Source of the DNA: Cerrena zonata
Lineage: Eukaryota > Basidiomycota > Agaricomycetes > Polyporales > Cerrenaceae
Direction: 5' to 3'
Length of the DNA: 64,000 nt
Assembly: GCA_038087015.1 (NCBI GenBank)
Contig: JASBNA010000002.1
Span: 868,001-932,000, forward strand
Shown piece by piece: positions 45,224 through 57,572 of the stretch; the stretch's first letter is position 1; the number at the start of each line of letters is the position of its first letter. The position numbers were made by a program, and so were the translations under genes. A model generated the notes under the pieces. It was not told where the DNA came from and ran no database searches. It worked only from the letters and a program-made list of their open reading frames with translations.

Positions 45224-46885
45224 ATGTCCACTTTGTCTTCGACGATCATCCTAAGAAAGCGTAAACGTGGTCAGGACGATGGTCTAGTGCTTCATCTTGC
45301 ATCGTCATCTTCTCCTGAAAATGATGTATCCTCTTCGGAATCTGAACTATCTGAGCCTCTTGCATCCACTTCCAAACTCCTACAATCTCCCAAGCGAAAG
45401 AAAAGGTACGCATGTCCCTTTGAGGGATGTGACAAGGTCTACACAAAACCCTCGCGTCTTGCTGAACACGAGAGGTCACATACTGGTGATGTACGTTCGA
45501 ATGAATCTAGTTGTGTATATCTGAAGAATCATAATTTCACTTGTAGCGACCATTCGCATGTGTAACGTGCGATAAGAGATATCTTCGGGAATCTCATCTT
45601 CAAGCACATTCCCGTTCTCACCTTCCCACCTCTGCTAGACCTTTCGCTTGCGCAGAACCAGGATGTGAGAAGCGATTTTGGACAGCCCAACATCTTCAAT
45701 CACACTCTGAAGTACACAGAGGAGAAAAACGATACCAAGTACGTTGGCCTAGATATAATTATTTGCAAATCTAACAGACTCCTACAGTGTACCCATCCCG
45801 GATGTGAGGAAATATTTGCAAAGCATCACCAACTGCGTGATCACTTGTGCACTGTCCATGCCCCACCTGGTACCAAACCCTATCAGTGCGAACATGATGG
45901 TTGCACGAAATCTTTCTCGATGAATCAACACCTACGTGCCCATTTAAGAACCCATGATGGTAAATCGTATAATTACACTTTTGCGGTGCTGTCAATTGAC
46001 CATATCGATTATTTAGAGAAACGATACACTTGTATACATGTATCCTGTCTGTCTTCTCAGCCATACTTCGCAACATGGTCGGCATTACAACATCATATGC
46101 GAAGCGTCCATCCACCGTCCTGTCCTCACCCCGAATGTAACGGGAAGATCTTCACAGCTCAGAAGGGTCTACGAGCGCATATGAAGATTCATGAACAGAG
46201 AAATGTAGAAGCTGAGCTTCAAGCTGCTCTCGCTGAAGTTGCCGCTGATAGCGACAACGAGCTGCCTAGGAAACGTAGAAGGGGCGGTGAAGTAGGACGA
46301 GACTGGGTTTGTGCCGTTTCAGGATGTAATAAAGATTTCAAATCGGTTTGTCTATTTTGTTCATCACTTCTCAATTTACTATTAACCACTATATGATCTT
46401 CACAGAAAAAAGCTTTGACGGTCCATAATAAGGTGACCCATCTGGGGCTCAGGGAATTTGTTTGTCCGCATGAAGATTGCGATTATGCATTTGGATATAA
46501 GCACCTCCTACAACGTCATCTTACCAAGCAACATTCGACCACTGCCGAACCTCCATCCAACGAACAAGGGGCTGACAACCAAGATACCGGCAAAATTTCC
46601 GACGCCTTCAATATTGATGATATCACCGGAGTCTCCTATGATACTCGTGCAAAAGAGATGATGCAAACATCCAAACATTTACAATGTCCTCATCCACACC
46701 TACATGGTCTCCTAGAGCCATCCGCCAGTTCTTCGTCTATGCCTGGAGCAAGTCGGAACTGCGACTATGTTTTCTCAAGAGCATATGACCTTCGTCGACA
46801 TTTACGTGCTATCCACGGAGTCGATATAGAGAAGGACCGTGTTGAAAATTGGGTTAAAGCCCATAGAGATTCCACCCCCGTCTAA
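45224..46885 (+). CDS. TFC2: Transcription factor IIIA (C2H2 zinc fingers)
   Basis: Binds the internal control region of 5S rRNA genes and 5S RNA, recruiting Pol III. After an acidic Ser-rich N-terminus nine C2H2 fingers are visible: CPFEGCDKVYTKPSRLAEHE, CVTCDKRYLRESHLQAHS, CAEPGCEKRFWTAQHLQSHS, CTHPGCEEIFAKHHQLRDHL, CEHDGCTKSFSMNQHLRAHL, CIHVSC (with a long loop), CPHPECNGKIFTAQKGLRAH, CAVSGCNKDFKSKKALTVHN and CPHEDCDYAFGYKHLLQRHL. A tenth, split finger lies near the end (CPHPHLHGL, then CDYVFSRAYDLRRHLRAIH after about 15 residues). Between fingers 7 and 8 is a spacer with PRKRRRGGE. Introns are short and in frame. Confidence 0.9.
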
Positions 46886-47307
46886 TCTATTTTTTCGCGT
46901 CATACTAACACCCTTTCATCTATCTGTCATCTCATCCTTAGTTCACTTGCCGTCACATTGCTATCTAGTTTTTTTGCTGATATATTATGCCTGGACAATA
47001 TGCCACCGCCCGACGCACTACGATGGTCTGGTACATATGATATACTAACAACAGCCTAATGCTCGAATACGGGAGAGATGTGTGTGGAGATGCACATATA
47101 ATGAATAAGTTCAAAAAACGAAAACGATGGTGTATGAGGATCGATGAGGACAGTAAATAGCTTAGTTCCTGAGTCTACTGCGGGGTAATATGAGTAAATT
47201 AAAGCAGGTATCATGGGTTGCGGGGGATGGAGATATACACATGTGGACGTTATTGCTTGGAGAGGGGTCATGCATGGACATGGACATGGGGTGGAAGAAT
47301 GGATACA
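46886..47307. other. Convergent intergenic region
   Basis: 3' flanks of TFIIIA and the CNH-GYF gene. Nothing beyond UTR DNA is seen, with several TACATATG/ATATAT polyadenylation-like elements. Confidence 0.45.
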
Positions 47308-50300
47308 CTAGTCATCGTCAAGGCTGGATGCCTGTCGTTCAGAATAATTCGAAGATGACAAAGGAGAAAGTCGAAGGATGCGGAAAGAACCCGCCCTCCG
47401 TTCACATAGGTACAGTTCATCATCTTTCCGTCCGAGGAACAAAACCTCGTCTTTGTGGTCGTCAGAGTCCCTATCGTCTCTACCAAGCGAGAAGTCAGTC
47501 TTGGCGGGTGACTTCGCAGGACCCGTGCTTTGCTTTTTGAGCTGACCACGGGTGACAGGGAACTTGGATGGTAGACCGAAGAGGCCGGAAGGTGATACTG
47601 CTGGAACATCAGACCCAATCTTCCACACGAAAGGACCGCGTCGGTTGGTGCTCGAAGACGGTGGGTGGTATTGAGGCAAGACCGATCTCGAGAAGTCAGC
47701 CGGTTTCAGCAGAGCATCGCCGAAATCAACAACTTCCAAACCACCCTGACGCATAGCGACAAGGACCGCTCGGTCATCGACATCAAAGGCTTCTAACCGT
47801 TTGACGTCCCCAAGACGAGGTAAGGTCTTATCCTCTTCCGACTCTGTGCTCCAAAGGAATCTTCCTTTCAGCACCGAGCGTCCCCGGGCATCCACAATTG
47901 TGGTACTGTGTCCACCACGAGAAGAGAAGAATAGCGCCGGAGGACCAAAGTGTCTGGGCTGAGCAAGGAGGGAAAGGGGCTTGAGAAGAGGTTTCGAGGT
48001 ATCAGTCAGGAGAGGGAGAGATTGTACGACGGATTGTGAAGGTGGAGGGGGAGATGAACGGAAAGGGTGGCTAGGGTCCAGACATTGAGAGCGAAGTTCT
48101 TTGAGGAGGACGTATTCGGCATCCTCCTCGCGGCGCACTGGCAGCTCAGGGGGTAGAAGGCCGTCCTTATACCAAGCTTGCATAAGTGAGGTCTTCCAGG
48201 GACCTTATCATAACAATAAGTAAATTGTACGACTTCCACAACGTTACGGAAAACATACCATGAACTACGCCCTTTGGATCTTTATAATACCACTTCGACG
48301 GCGGAGATGGTGTTGGTACAGGCAACCCTGGAGGGGAGAACTGCACTTGGGACAAGTCGGTAGTGGTAGTACCATTCGAATCAGGTTCATACTGAGAGCG
48401 ATAATCTATGAATGCAGGATAAGTGGGAGGAATAACATAATCATCGGCGATCGTTGCAAGAGGGAACTTGGGGGCAAAAGATAATTGCTGGAATGTAGTG
48501 TATGCGCTCATCTGAGCAGTAGCCATAGTAATAAGTTCGTCAGTGGCATTGGCTGCTTCCTGGTTTTGAGTTGGGGTATCGCAGTTGGATTGCATAGCGT
48601 TTGGACTCGGACTCGGAAGAGGGGATTGACCCATCCCACCTTCGTCCGTCAGTCCAGGTGAAGCAGGTACGATCGTAACACCAATGGAGACATTGACAGC
48701 GGTATCCTCTTCGCCAGAAAGGAGACCTGGCTCTCCCTCAGGAGCATCAGTGGCATCATTAGGATCAGTCGACCTGTTTTCCCTCACTCGCCGACGAGCA
48801 GCCCTTCGCTCAGCTCTACCAATTCGTACTTCACGTACTCGTACAGTAGCAGGCTCCAAACCGAACACGTTTTGAGAGAAGACGAGGAAGACTTCTACGA
48901 GATCGTCACCTTGGAGTTGGAGCTCCAGTGAACGTGGGGAGTCAGGTAGGATGAACGTGCGCGAAAGACCCAGCGCAGTCCTGTAAGTACCAGCGAAAAG
49001 TTCCACCTTCTCACCGCACTCTCCACAAAGGATAGCTAGGAAACTAAAAAAGATGAACAGTAATCAGAAGAGTCCAGACATAGAGTAAATTAAACAATTT
49101 ACCTTTTCTTAGCAGTTTCGACCGCTTTGATCATGACAGAGCCTTTGGTACCAGGCAACTTGACGTACTCAAGTTTTGGGGCAGGGATATGTTGAGTCAT
49201 AGGAGTGTTAATATTCCTCCTTGAGTCCGAATCTGCAGTTCCAGGTGTCGGTGGTCGATCATCATTTCTCCGACTGTGGAAAGCATTCGTAATGATCCTC
49301 GGAATGAATCTCGAACCCGAAGGTGTCAATACAGGAAGAGGTGGCGGCGGAGGTGGTACGAAAGCTGATGATGCCATGGTGTGTCCATCTGCAGTAGAAG
49401 GTCGACCACTTGAGCTCACACGTGAACCAGTGTGAGATGAAGAAGGCAGTCCACGAGTGGACTGAGAACGTGATAGAGTACGCTCTCTGCGTGTCTCTGA
49501 ATCAGAATGGGCTTCAGAAGCTTCTGGGTGTGCTTCTGGTACCGAAGGTATTGAAGCTGAAGAAGCTTGTGAGCCATTCGGGAATATACCTTCGAAGACA
49601 GACCACCTTCGACGTCGTCTATTCGATTGATCACCAGTGCTACGCCTTGTGAATGTCGAATGCGTATCTGAAGTTCGCGGACTAGCAGGTGGTTCTTCAT
49701 CGCCTGACGCGACTGAACTGATCATGATAGCGTCCTGTGGCTGTCGAGTCCCAACGGGTGGAAGTTCCGGTAGCCGACTTTCAAACAGGGCTTCAGCTAA
49801 CGAGATCCGCTCTCGAGTAGGTGTTGTAGGCGAAGACGGAGCTGGATCAGGGTCTTCATCCTCATCATTCTCAGGCTCAGGAGTATCTCGGGCGGCTGCA
49901 CTGCTCAACGTTCGCCGAATGGGAGGGTTAGAAGCATTAGGAGAAGCCATGAGAGCTTGCCGTAATGTGAGCAGGGTTGGCGTCGGAGACGGGGGTGCAC
50001 CGCTTGGAGACACAGTGACATTCCCGGAATTTGGCCTAAGCATACTCAGGTCCAAATTTCCCGGGCGATGTCTATGTCCATGAACGGAAGTTGAGGTTGA
50101 GGTTCGAGTAGCTCCCGATGGCGTCGGGGTAGCATGTGCGAGTGATGCACCTGAACCTGAAGCAGCTGCACTGGTTCGTTCATCCAACGCTCGACTTCCG
50201 CTTGGGGCCGCTACTAGATTAATGGCCTCATCGTCACTAGAGGCCCAGTCAGGTTTGGCATCATCTTGAATAGCATCTCGTTCAGTATCCTCAGAAGTCG

Positions 50301-51729
50301 GACGTCTGCGGACCGTTCCAGCCAATACGTCGTTTACGGAAGTTGTCCGTGCCCGATTAGCGTTAGTTGGCAAATTCACAGAAGAGAGTTCCCGTGTTCG
50401 CAGGGAAGGCGGCGCAAAGGTTGAGTACGCAGGGGGAGGTCCAGCAGGTGTGGTTGTCGTTGGGGCTGATTTCTGCGTTTGAGGTTTGACAGGAGTTCGC
50501 GGGGCACCGTTTGGAGATGGAACGGAGATTGATGATCTGCGTGCCAGTTTGTCATTACTTCCATGTGAAGACGAAAATAATTTTGGTTTTCCATCCTTCT
50601 CTGACATGGCCCGCTTGTGAGCCTCAGCGTTGGCTGCGCTCGCCTTTTTGGCCTCTTCTCTGCGAGTCCGTTCCCGTTCTCGGCGAATTTCTACATCCAT
50701 CCTCCATTCGATCGCGCGTTTAACCTCTTCGAGGGCATATACCCTAACGCCGTCACGTCTGCCCGCGATAGCCACCAGTACGCCACGCTGTTCCATTACA
50801 ACAACACATTTGAAAGGAACTCTCCTGATCAGCGTGTACGGCTGTGTCGACGGAGGCGCTTGTAGAGGAAGCACATCCAACCCTTGGGCGTGACATAACA
50901 ACAAATAGTTGGGCGCGAGAAAAGCACCACTCGTTGGGGGAGAGCTGAAATGTGCTGGTGAAATATGTGATGTGATCGTCGAGAGGTCTAGCCCAAGGTC
51001 TTGAAGAGTCGGTGCAGGAAGAGGAGGTGGCGGAGTGGATGGGCGTGAGGGAAGCGGGGAAGATGCCCGAGACGACGAACGTGGAGCAGGTGTTGGTGTT
51101 GGCGAGGGCTCTGAGGCCATGGTTTCTCGTGTTGGTGTTGTTGGTTGAGGGTCACGTCGGTGAATGAGATTTGAGAAGAAACCGGAGAAACGGTTTGAGG
51201 CACGGTTCTGATGGAATCAGTCTTGTAATGCCAACCCATTGAATGCGTGAGGACTTACATCTTGCATTGACCTATGACGAAGCCTACGATCATGAACAGG
51301 AGATCTAGGATTGCCAGAGTTAATCGAGCCTGTGGTAGGTGCCAGATTGGAAGTGGTTTGCGAGAGAAAGGTTGAACTAGTACTTTGAGGAGTCGAAGGA
51401 GCTACAGGACTTGTGGGTTCGGTAACTTGAACGACTGGAACACTATGTACACTTGACACATCTGCCTCATCAAGCGGAAGCTCCTGGGCTGTGGCAGGGC
51501 TTGCAACCGAGGGAGAAGGGGTATGAATGTCATGCGATTTGCCGTCTGTAGTGATTTTAGGAGGGTGAATGGTCACATCTTCGTCAGGCTGAGGAACCTC
51601 CTGAATTTCATCTCTGTCGTCGTCTGTTTCAACTGTGTGAGTGTCGCTCCATTGGTCGTCCTGCATGGGTGTCATTGACGGCGCATTCGCGTCCAGAGTG
51701 TCTGAAGAAAGCCCAGCAGGGAAGGACAT
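47308..51729 (-). CDS. Large protein with a split CNH domain and a GYF domain
   Basis: About 1,400 residues in five exons, all in frame. A disordered N-terminus leads to HISPAHFSSPPTSGAFLAPN, YLLLCHAQGLDVLPL, VVVMEQRGVLVAIAGRRDGV and RVYALEEVKRAIEWRMDVEI, the first half of a citron-homology (CNH) beta-propeller. After about 450 disordered residues the domain resumes with YVKLPGTKGSVMIKAVETAK, KRSFLAILCGECGEKVELFA, LVEVFLVFSQNVFGLEPATV. A GYF domain follows (WYYKDPKGVVHG joined over an intron to PWKTSLMQAWYKDGLLPPEL). The last 250 residues hold an ordered block around VVDARGRSVLKGRFLWST-type sequence. CNH binds small GTPases or Vps/GEF partners; GYF binds proline-rich peptides. A signalling or trafficking scaffold is inferred. 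Confidence 0.8.
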
Positions 51730-52238
51730 AACGGCTACAGCCGCAGGCGACTCGGAGCCAGGACGGGTGATCGTGAAGTTCGTGGAGACAAAAAGAGTGA
51801 GATAGAGCAGAAAGATAAGAGAGAGTACTCTGGACGCTGCCGGCTAGTGGTGGTAAGAGGAAAGAAAGTGGAAGCCGGGCAAGTCGCAAGCACTGGCGAA
51901 GAGTGCTCTGAGACCGAAATTCAAGCTGTTACCAAAGCTGTCACTCCCTGGCGCCGTAAGCACGCTGACCCTCCCGATCGGCTTCATGTTCACCAAATAC
52001 CTCCGCACAGCTCTCACAGATGATGTACTATGAAACCAAACAGAGAATAGTCTCATTTACGACAAAGAACCTCGACGAAATCTCACAATGTAGCAAATAC
52101 GCTCAGCTTCTCTGACCACTCACGATTCAGCATCACATCAATGTATTCCACCCATCCATCTGGAAGCCGAGTACAATACACATCGATCAAGTGCCTGACA
52201 AAACACTATCACCTCATACCTACACAACTTTAATCAAC
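51730..52238. other. Intergenic region
   Basis: Promoter of the CNH-GYF gene and 3' flank of cyclin H, with no gene-like sequence. The first part is purine-rich on the + strand, as expected for a pyrimidine-rich leader on the minus strand. Confidence 0.4.
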
Positions 52239-53499
52239 TCAATCATCATCGTCATCGTCGTCGTCCACCAACATCTGGTCACCGAGTTCGCTGCCAAAGG
52301 GATCTCCGTCGGCCATGGCTTTTCGTATCTGCGCAGCCTTCCGTGTCCGTTTTTCAGCTGCTTTTCTCTCCTGCTCCTCGCGTTTCTTGTTGTACGCGTT
52401 ACTGCCAACGATCTTTTCGGGATTCTTGCACAATTTCAAGCGACGGTCAACTTCCCGTACAGCCTCGACTTCCGGTGGTGAACCTTGGGTGAGAATCATG
52501 TTCTTGATGGGCTCCAGCAGCTGTAGCATAGCGGTATCGGGCGTTGGCGAAGAAGAATCCGACGGTGATCCAGGTGTTGATCCCGGACTACTACACTTTG
52601 CACGTGCCCATGCAGAAGCTAATCCTGGGGACGCGAGGGACATGCATGCTAGAGCAATTTGGGATGGGGCGTAGATGAGCTCGGCATCGGTGAGGCGGGA
52701 AGCTCGTACATGTGCCAAAGCAATGTCATATGCTTTCCGTAACTCGTTCAGATCTATGTCAGGCAGTGCCTAATATGATATAAACAGACAGAGATGAAAT
52801 CATAGAACTAAGGTTCATACCTGTAAGTCGAGCCAGAGTCCCCACAATGCCCTATGGGTGTGCCATACGGCAAAGTCGAAACCTAAACTTTGAGCAACGA
52901 GAAACTCGATGTCTACAACATCAGACGGCGATGTTCTTGGAATGTGTGCAGCAAAGTGTTCTAGGGCTATAGGATGGTTCGTAGTCTTTGTTGCAAGGAA
53001 GAGTGTGGTTAACCTGACATGGGGTATCAGTTTCCATGATCACATAGTCAGATGGCGGCCTAGTGTGAACGAACATCACGTTCTTGGGATGCCAGTCCAT
53101 GACTGTATTCTTGAGATAAAATCTTTTGAGATACGTAACGGCAGTGGCTTCCACTTCCTCTGGGAACCGGAAGTGGCCACAGAACTGGGATACTTTGCTC
53201 GCATAGAGTTTGACTAGGAGAAGCTCCTCGTCTGCGTCCAAGAACGAGACGTCAGCAGAGGTCCCAGGCTACAAGGGATGTTCAGTAATGTTTCGATCCG
53301 TATCCAGGATAAGTCAACCTGCCGAGTCCGCCTCGAAGGCATCACGGATGACTTTCACAGCAGCTTCATTAAGGGTGGTTCGCGTGTGGGCAAGTTGTTC
53401 AGGTGAGAACCGCCAGTGTCTGTATTGAGTGCTGGCTTCATATAGCGGAGACCTTGCACTCGCGGTGGAAGCAACGGACGGAGTCTGTTCAGCAGCCAT
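52239..53499 (-). CDS. CCL1: Cyclin H (TFIIH/CAK subunit)
   Basis: Activates CDK7/Kin28 in the CDK-activating part of TFIIH, needed for Pol II CTD phosphorylation. From MAAEQTPSVASTASARSPLY it runs YEASTQYRHWRFSPEQLAHT, the conserved cyclin H opening. The cyclin fold follows: LDADEELLLVKLYASKVSQF, FRFPEEVEATAVTYLKRFYL, NTVMDWHPKNVM and LTTLFLATKTTNHPIALEHF. The second fold reads DIEFLVAQSLGFDFAVWHTH, RALWGLWLDLQ and RLTDAELIYAPSQIALACMS. The C-terminal helix is basic and ends in an acidic DDDDDDDD run. The start at 53499 follows the homology. An alternative upstream ATG at 53771 opens a short frame and is treated separately. Confidence 0.92.
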
Positions 53500-53925
53500 G
53501 GGGTTGAGTGCCTGATGTACGATGAGGAATAATGAAAGAGTTGCCAGTCGCTTATTGTCCCCGAGATCTCCGTCTTGGGTGTATACAATCCTTCCCGGCC
53601 CGGGCATCTCGTTGCCTGCAGAAGCCAATCAGAGGTGTCCGCCCTGTCTATTTGTAGATGAGAGATGTGTTCGCAGTTGTTGCTGGAGACCAAGAGCTTG
53701 GAATGGGATCTAACACCGCTTTCGTACCTCCGAACTTTATTCTTAGTCGCAATGAACTCGGTTCGCTCGCCATCTGATTTCCTGTTTGTTTTCTCTTTCT
53801 TTCTCCCGCTTTACTGACTGGTTTAGGGCTCTTTCTGCTACTATTTCTTTGATTACATAGACGGATCGGTGACGCAGTGGTCGCTTTCGATCGCGACGCG
53901 GAACAGTATTGATCGTATACTCGCA
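53500..53925. promoter_or_regulatory. Divergent promoter, cyclin H / secreted protein
   Basis: Between two divergent starts. An ATG at 53771 on the minus strand reads MASEPSSLRLRIKFGG followed at once by GTACGA, so it could be a 5' exon or leader exon of cyclin H, or a uORF. No second coding exon of that frame is convincing. Confidence 0.4.
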
Positions 53926-55401
53926 ATGTCACGTTCGGAACGTCCTACTGTGCTGGCTAACTGTCCGTTCTCTTATCTTCTTTCGTTCTTCGTCAGTCTG
54001 GCACCGCGCTCGTTTCTTTCAACACTGTCCCTTCTCGCCTTCCTTAGTTTCGTTGTCCTACCCAACTCTTCTTGTGCTTATGCACAAAGTTTCCCGCCGA
54101 CCGCCAAGAACGGTCAAATCTTCACCAACGGTCTCGCTATCATTGATGCTCCTCAGATGAGCAGGTGCGTTACGGTTCAATAAGACACTACTAGAAGTCA
54201 AATCTCAATTACATCTATCTCCCAGTACCCAACATGCTGGTAGTAATATTGTGCTAGCCATAGATGCAAGTCATCTTCAGAAGTTCTGTCATAAACAACC
54301 TTCTAATTTCAGAGTGGCGTTTTAGGTTTCAGGGAATGGCAAACTACCTCAAGCTGCATCAATACCCAATTCGGGATTGCCATACAGCTTTACCTTCTTG
54401 AACATCTTCCTGGTCTCTGCACAGACCAGCCAGAATTTCACGGTCTCGCAAGGACCAGACCTCCTCACGCAGGAATCCGGAAGCACCGTGAAACACTTCA
54501 ACTGGCCAATCCCAAACTGTATCTCGCCAGGCTTGTACAATGTAAGAACATGTATTCTCGTGTATTTCATACAGCATATTGACTAAATCATATAGCTAAC
54601 CTTTTACGAATGTTCATTGATCGATGGGTACCCATACTTCACCATCACCTCATACCCAGTCACAGTTGAAAATAGCTCGCCGAATGGCACCTGTACCGAC
54701 GGCCTAAACCCGCTTCAACCCCAACCTCAGAAGGATTTCTCTCGCGGCCTAAGTCCATTCTTGGATCCCACTTTAACCGTCACAGAAAGCAGCACCTCGA
54801 CCCCTACCCCCACATTCTCGATGCCTCCTATGCCAGGCACTATTACAGTGACTATCGGATCCTCAGGCATCCCATGGCCCATAACGGTGGTACCGTCGGA
54901 TATGTCTGCGACAGTATATGCCCAACCAACGGCCCCCGCGTCGCCCAAACCCGGGGTAATCACAATCACTCAAATGACAACATTGACACCTACCGCAGTT
55001 GGCGGAACTACAGTCATCTCAGAACAGGCAGTAACAGTGACAGTTACTCCTTCTCCTGTTACCATCCTTGTTGTGTCAATGGAAACTGTGATTAGCACGA
55101 CTACTGCTCCGGGGACGACAGAAGAGGTGACTTCAACGTGAGTATTCTTTGCCTATTTTTCCCTTAATGAGGAAATGATGAGATTGCGACTTGTCTGACA
55201 ACTTCTTATTTCCCCCTTTGGATCTTGATCAGCCGTACTGTGACGATGATGACGACCACCGCTGTTTTGGGTCCGGATGATGGAGATGGATCGAATGGGT
55301 TTGTTCCTATTAATGCTGCAACTTCTTCTCTCGTAGCGTTCGCTGCTCGGACATGTTTCTTCGCTTTCATTACTGTGGTTGTGATACTTTTCAGGTTGTA
55401 G
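53926..55401 (+). CDS. Secreted or cell-surface Ser/Thr-rich protein
   Basis: Starts MSRSERPTVLANCPFSYLLS, with a long hydrophobic leader (FLSTLSLLAFLSFVVLPNSS) before SCAYAQ. The ordered part reads NGLAIIDAPQMS-TQHAGSNIVLAID, VSGNGKLPQAASIPNSGLPY, SFTFLNIFLVSAQTSQNFTV, STVKHFNWPIPNCISPGLYN and LTFYECSLIDGYPYF. This matches a family I associate with agaricomycete secreted proteins of unknown function. A Ser/Thr/Pro-rich, probably O-glycosylated stalk (repeated TVTV, TTTAPGTTE) follows, and a hydrophobic C-terminus AFAARTCFFAFITVVVILFR that could be a GPI signal or membrane anchor. Intron 2 (54264 onward) seems to be GC-AG, starting GCAAGT. Role probably structural or adhesive; not proven. Confidence 0.75.
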
Positions 55402-55707
55402 TTTAGTGTGTACAGATTTGACGACCATTTCTGGTAACTTGCGACCAATAAGCAGGTCCTTGTCTCAGCATGTATTTTTTTCAATGTTATATACCATTTC
55501 ATTTCTTAGAGTACGTAGTTACTCAATCTCAACTATGACATTCATTCTCTGAATCACGCCGCCTTCTCAGATTAATTTCCTTGGGCAGATACACTATATG
55601 ATTAAGTGTATTTTGGTGATACATAACCTGTCAGCGCATGACATCCTAGTATACAGATACAGAAAATTTACGAATACAAGATATACAGGGAGCAGATACG
55701 CGGTCAA
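55402..55707. other. Convergent intergenic region
   Basis: AT-rich DNA between two 3' ends. Nothing else seen. Confidence 0.45.
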
Positions 55708-57125
55708 CTACGCCACTGTGCCGAGCTGAGCCTCTAATGTCTTCAGGTGAGACATCCCACATGCTCCACGCTGCCAATCTTTGACTAGACGATACTTCCG
55801 CGGAACTCCACACCCGGGAACATCACAAAGCTGAAGTGTCTTGGCTGAAGGGACCGAAGGTTGACTATCAACTTCCATTGAGATAGCACCACTCGAATCT
55901 TCCTGGGAAGATGGATGTATAGCTGTAGTAGGAACAGCAAATGAGAGTACCATTTTCTTGGTGCTTTCTCCCCCCGCGTTGGTCTCTGTCTTGATACTAG
56001 ACACCCAACGGTACATAGTAGGAAGTACCACTGCTGGAGGTTCGCTCCCTTCAACGCCTTCCTCTTCGTCTTGGGCGTTGATAACAGAGGCGAGTGGTGT
56101 GGCTTTGTCTTCAGCTGAAGCGAGTGCATTCCGCCTACCTTTTCCACGAGATTGTTTCTTGAGTAGACGGTTTATAGTCTCCGCCTATTCATTCATTAAC
56201 AAACATGTTAGGATTCGTATTGCAATTTATTAAACACTGGACTTGCCTTTTCGTCCTCAAGCTTCTTCTCCGTCAAGTTCTTCCGTTTCCGTGCCGTCTC
56301 CTCACGCTTGAGTGCAATTTCATCTTCCGTGAGAGGTTTCTTCTTACGAGGGTTCGGTGGTTCGACTGACAATGCGTGAGATTGAGCATCACAATTCTTC
56401 ATGGATATTACACGACAGACTTACCGAGAGAAACATGACTAGTCTCCGCAACATTGGCAAGAGCAGCTTGACGTGCTGTCAACGCCCTGCTTGGTAGATT
56501 CGTAGCAACAGAGTTGGACCTAGTCGAGTCTACATCCTCCTCGGACTCGGGGTCTTCCGATTCGATGTCAATGTCGTCTGTATTGACTCGAGTTACCATC
56601 TAATAAATCACGAGAGGAGTCGAATGATTAAGATCCTACCTCGGGGAGGTCCCCGTCGAGATGCGGCACGAGAAGTAGTGCTAGGACCTGGAGTTGAGTT
56701 GTTGGTACCAGGCTGAGTTGGCAGCTTGAGTTTGATTTTGAGTCTGGGTTGGGTAGTGATTTCCTCCTCTGCTATTTCGGAGGGTGGAGGTGATAGTTCG
56801 TCGATATCTGAGCCGTCCTAGTAGACCAAATATATCATGAGTATTTGATGAAACGAGTAGCATTTACAGTGAACATACTTGCTCCTCCTCTTCAAGTTCA
56901 TCCTCTTTCTCGGAGAGTTCCTCTTCGTCATCAGGGTTCACTTCATCTTCCCCGACATTAGATTGAGCTCCCTCATCACCATCGTCTTCAGACATTTGCA
57001 TATCTATTTGGCAATGAAAGATCATTAGAGATATCATACAGGACATTATCAATACCATACTCACCACTGGACTCTTGCAGTTCGTCCTCCTCTTCCTCTT
57101 CGTCGTAAATGATCTTCCTGGCCAT
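55708..57125 (-). CDS. IES2: INO80 chromatin remodelling subunit Ies2 (INO80B)
   Basis: Subunit of the INO80 nucleosome-remodelling complex. Start MARKIIYDEEEEEDELQESS, then an acidic exon and DGSDIDELSPPPSEIAEEEI, QPRLKIKLKLP (the RLKIKLK motif typical of Ies2) and a disordered linker. The PAPA-1 region is RKKKPLTEDEIALKREETAR, KRKNLTEKKLEDEKAETINR, LLKKQSRGKGRRN. The end is a HIT-type zinc finger: LCDVPGCGVPRKYRLVKDWQ, RGACGMSHL. Seven short exons in frame, standard introns. The first ATG, at 57125, is chosen because the acidic MARKIIYDEEEEEDE opening is conserved in the family. Confidence 0.85.
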
Positions 57126-57572
57126 ATTTTACTGGGTGCGGTATGATAAGCTTCGCGTGATGTTAGAATGTGATGAGTGGCGACTCCGTTGAAGGGGTTT
57201 GTAGACTGCAAGCCTGCTGCCAGTGTTTACTAGGATCGCGACACAACTCGATCGTTCAAACGTTCGCATGCACCACGTGGGGTGATCGAGCAATTCCAGC
57301 GGCTTGACATGAGCCTCCTCTGTTCTGTATTTACCACCATCATCCCAAGGTTGGTCAGCCGTAACTCAACAGAATATAACTTACAGTATAAGGGGTTCCG
57401 TATCATGGACTCTGGATACCACTGTATTCTACGAAGCCTCTCCTAAGCATTACCATGTGGTGTGCAATGATAACGGATGACCATGGCCCGGACCTGCAAA
57501 GAATCGGACGGTCATAAGCACTGTCATCTTCCAAAGTCCACTTTTCCTCGACCCTGGAGTCTGCTGTGAGCT
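57126..57572. promoter_or_regulatory. Divergent promoter, IES2 / PNGase A
   Basis: 447 bp between two divergent start codons, with a CACGTGG E-box at about 57275. No gene seen. Confidence 0.4.
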
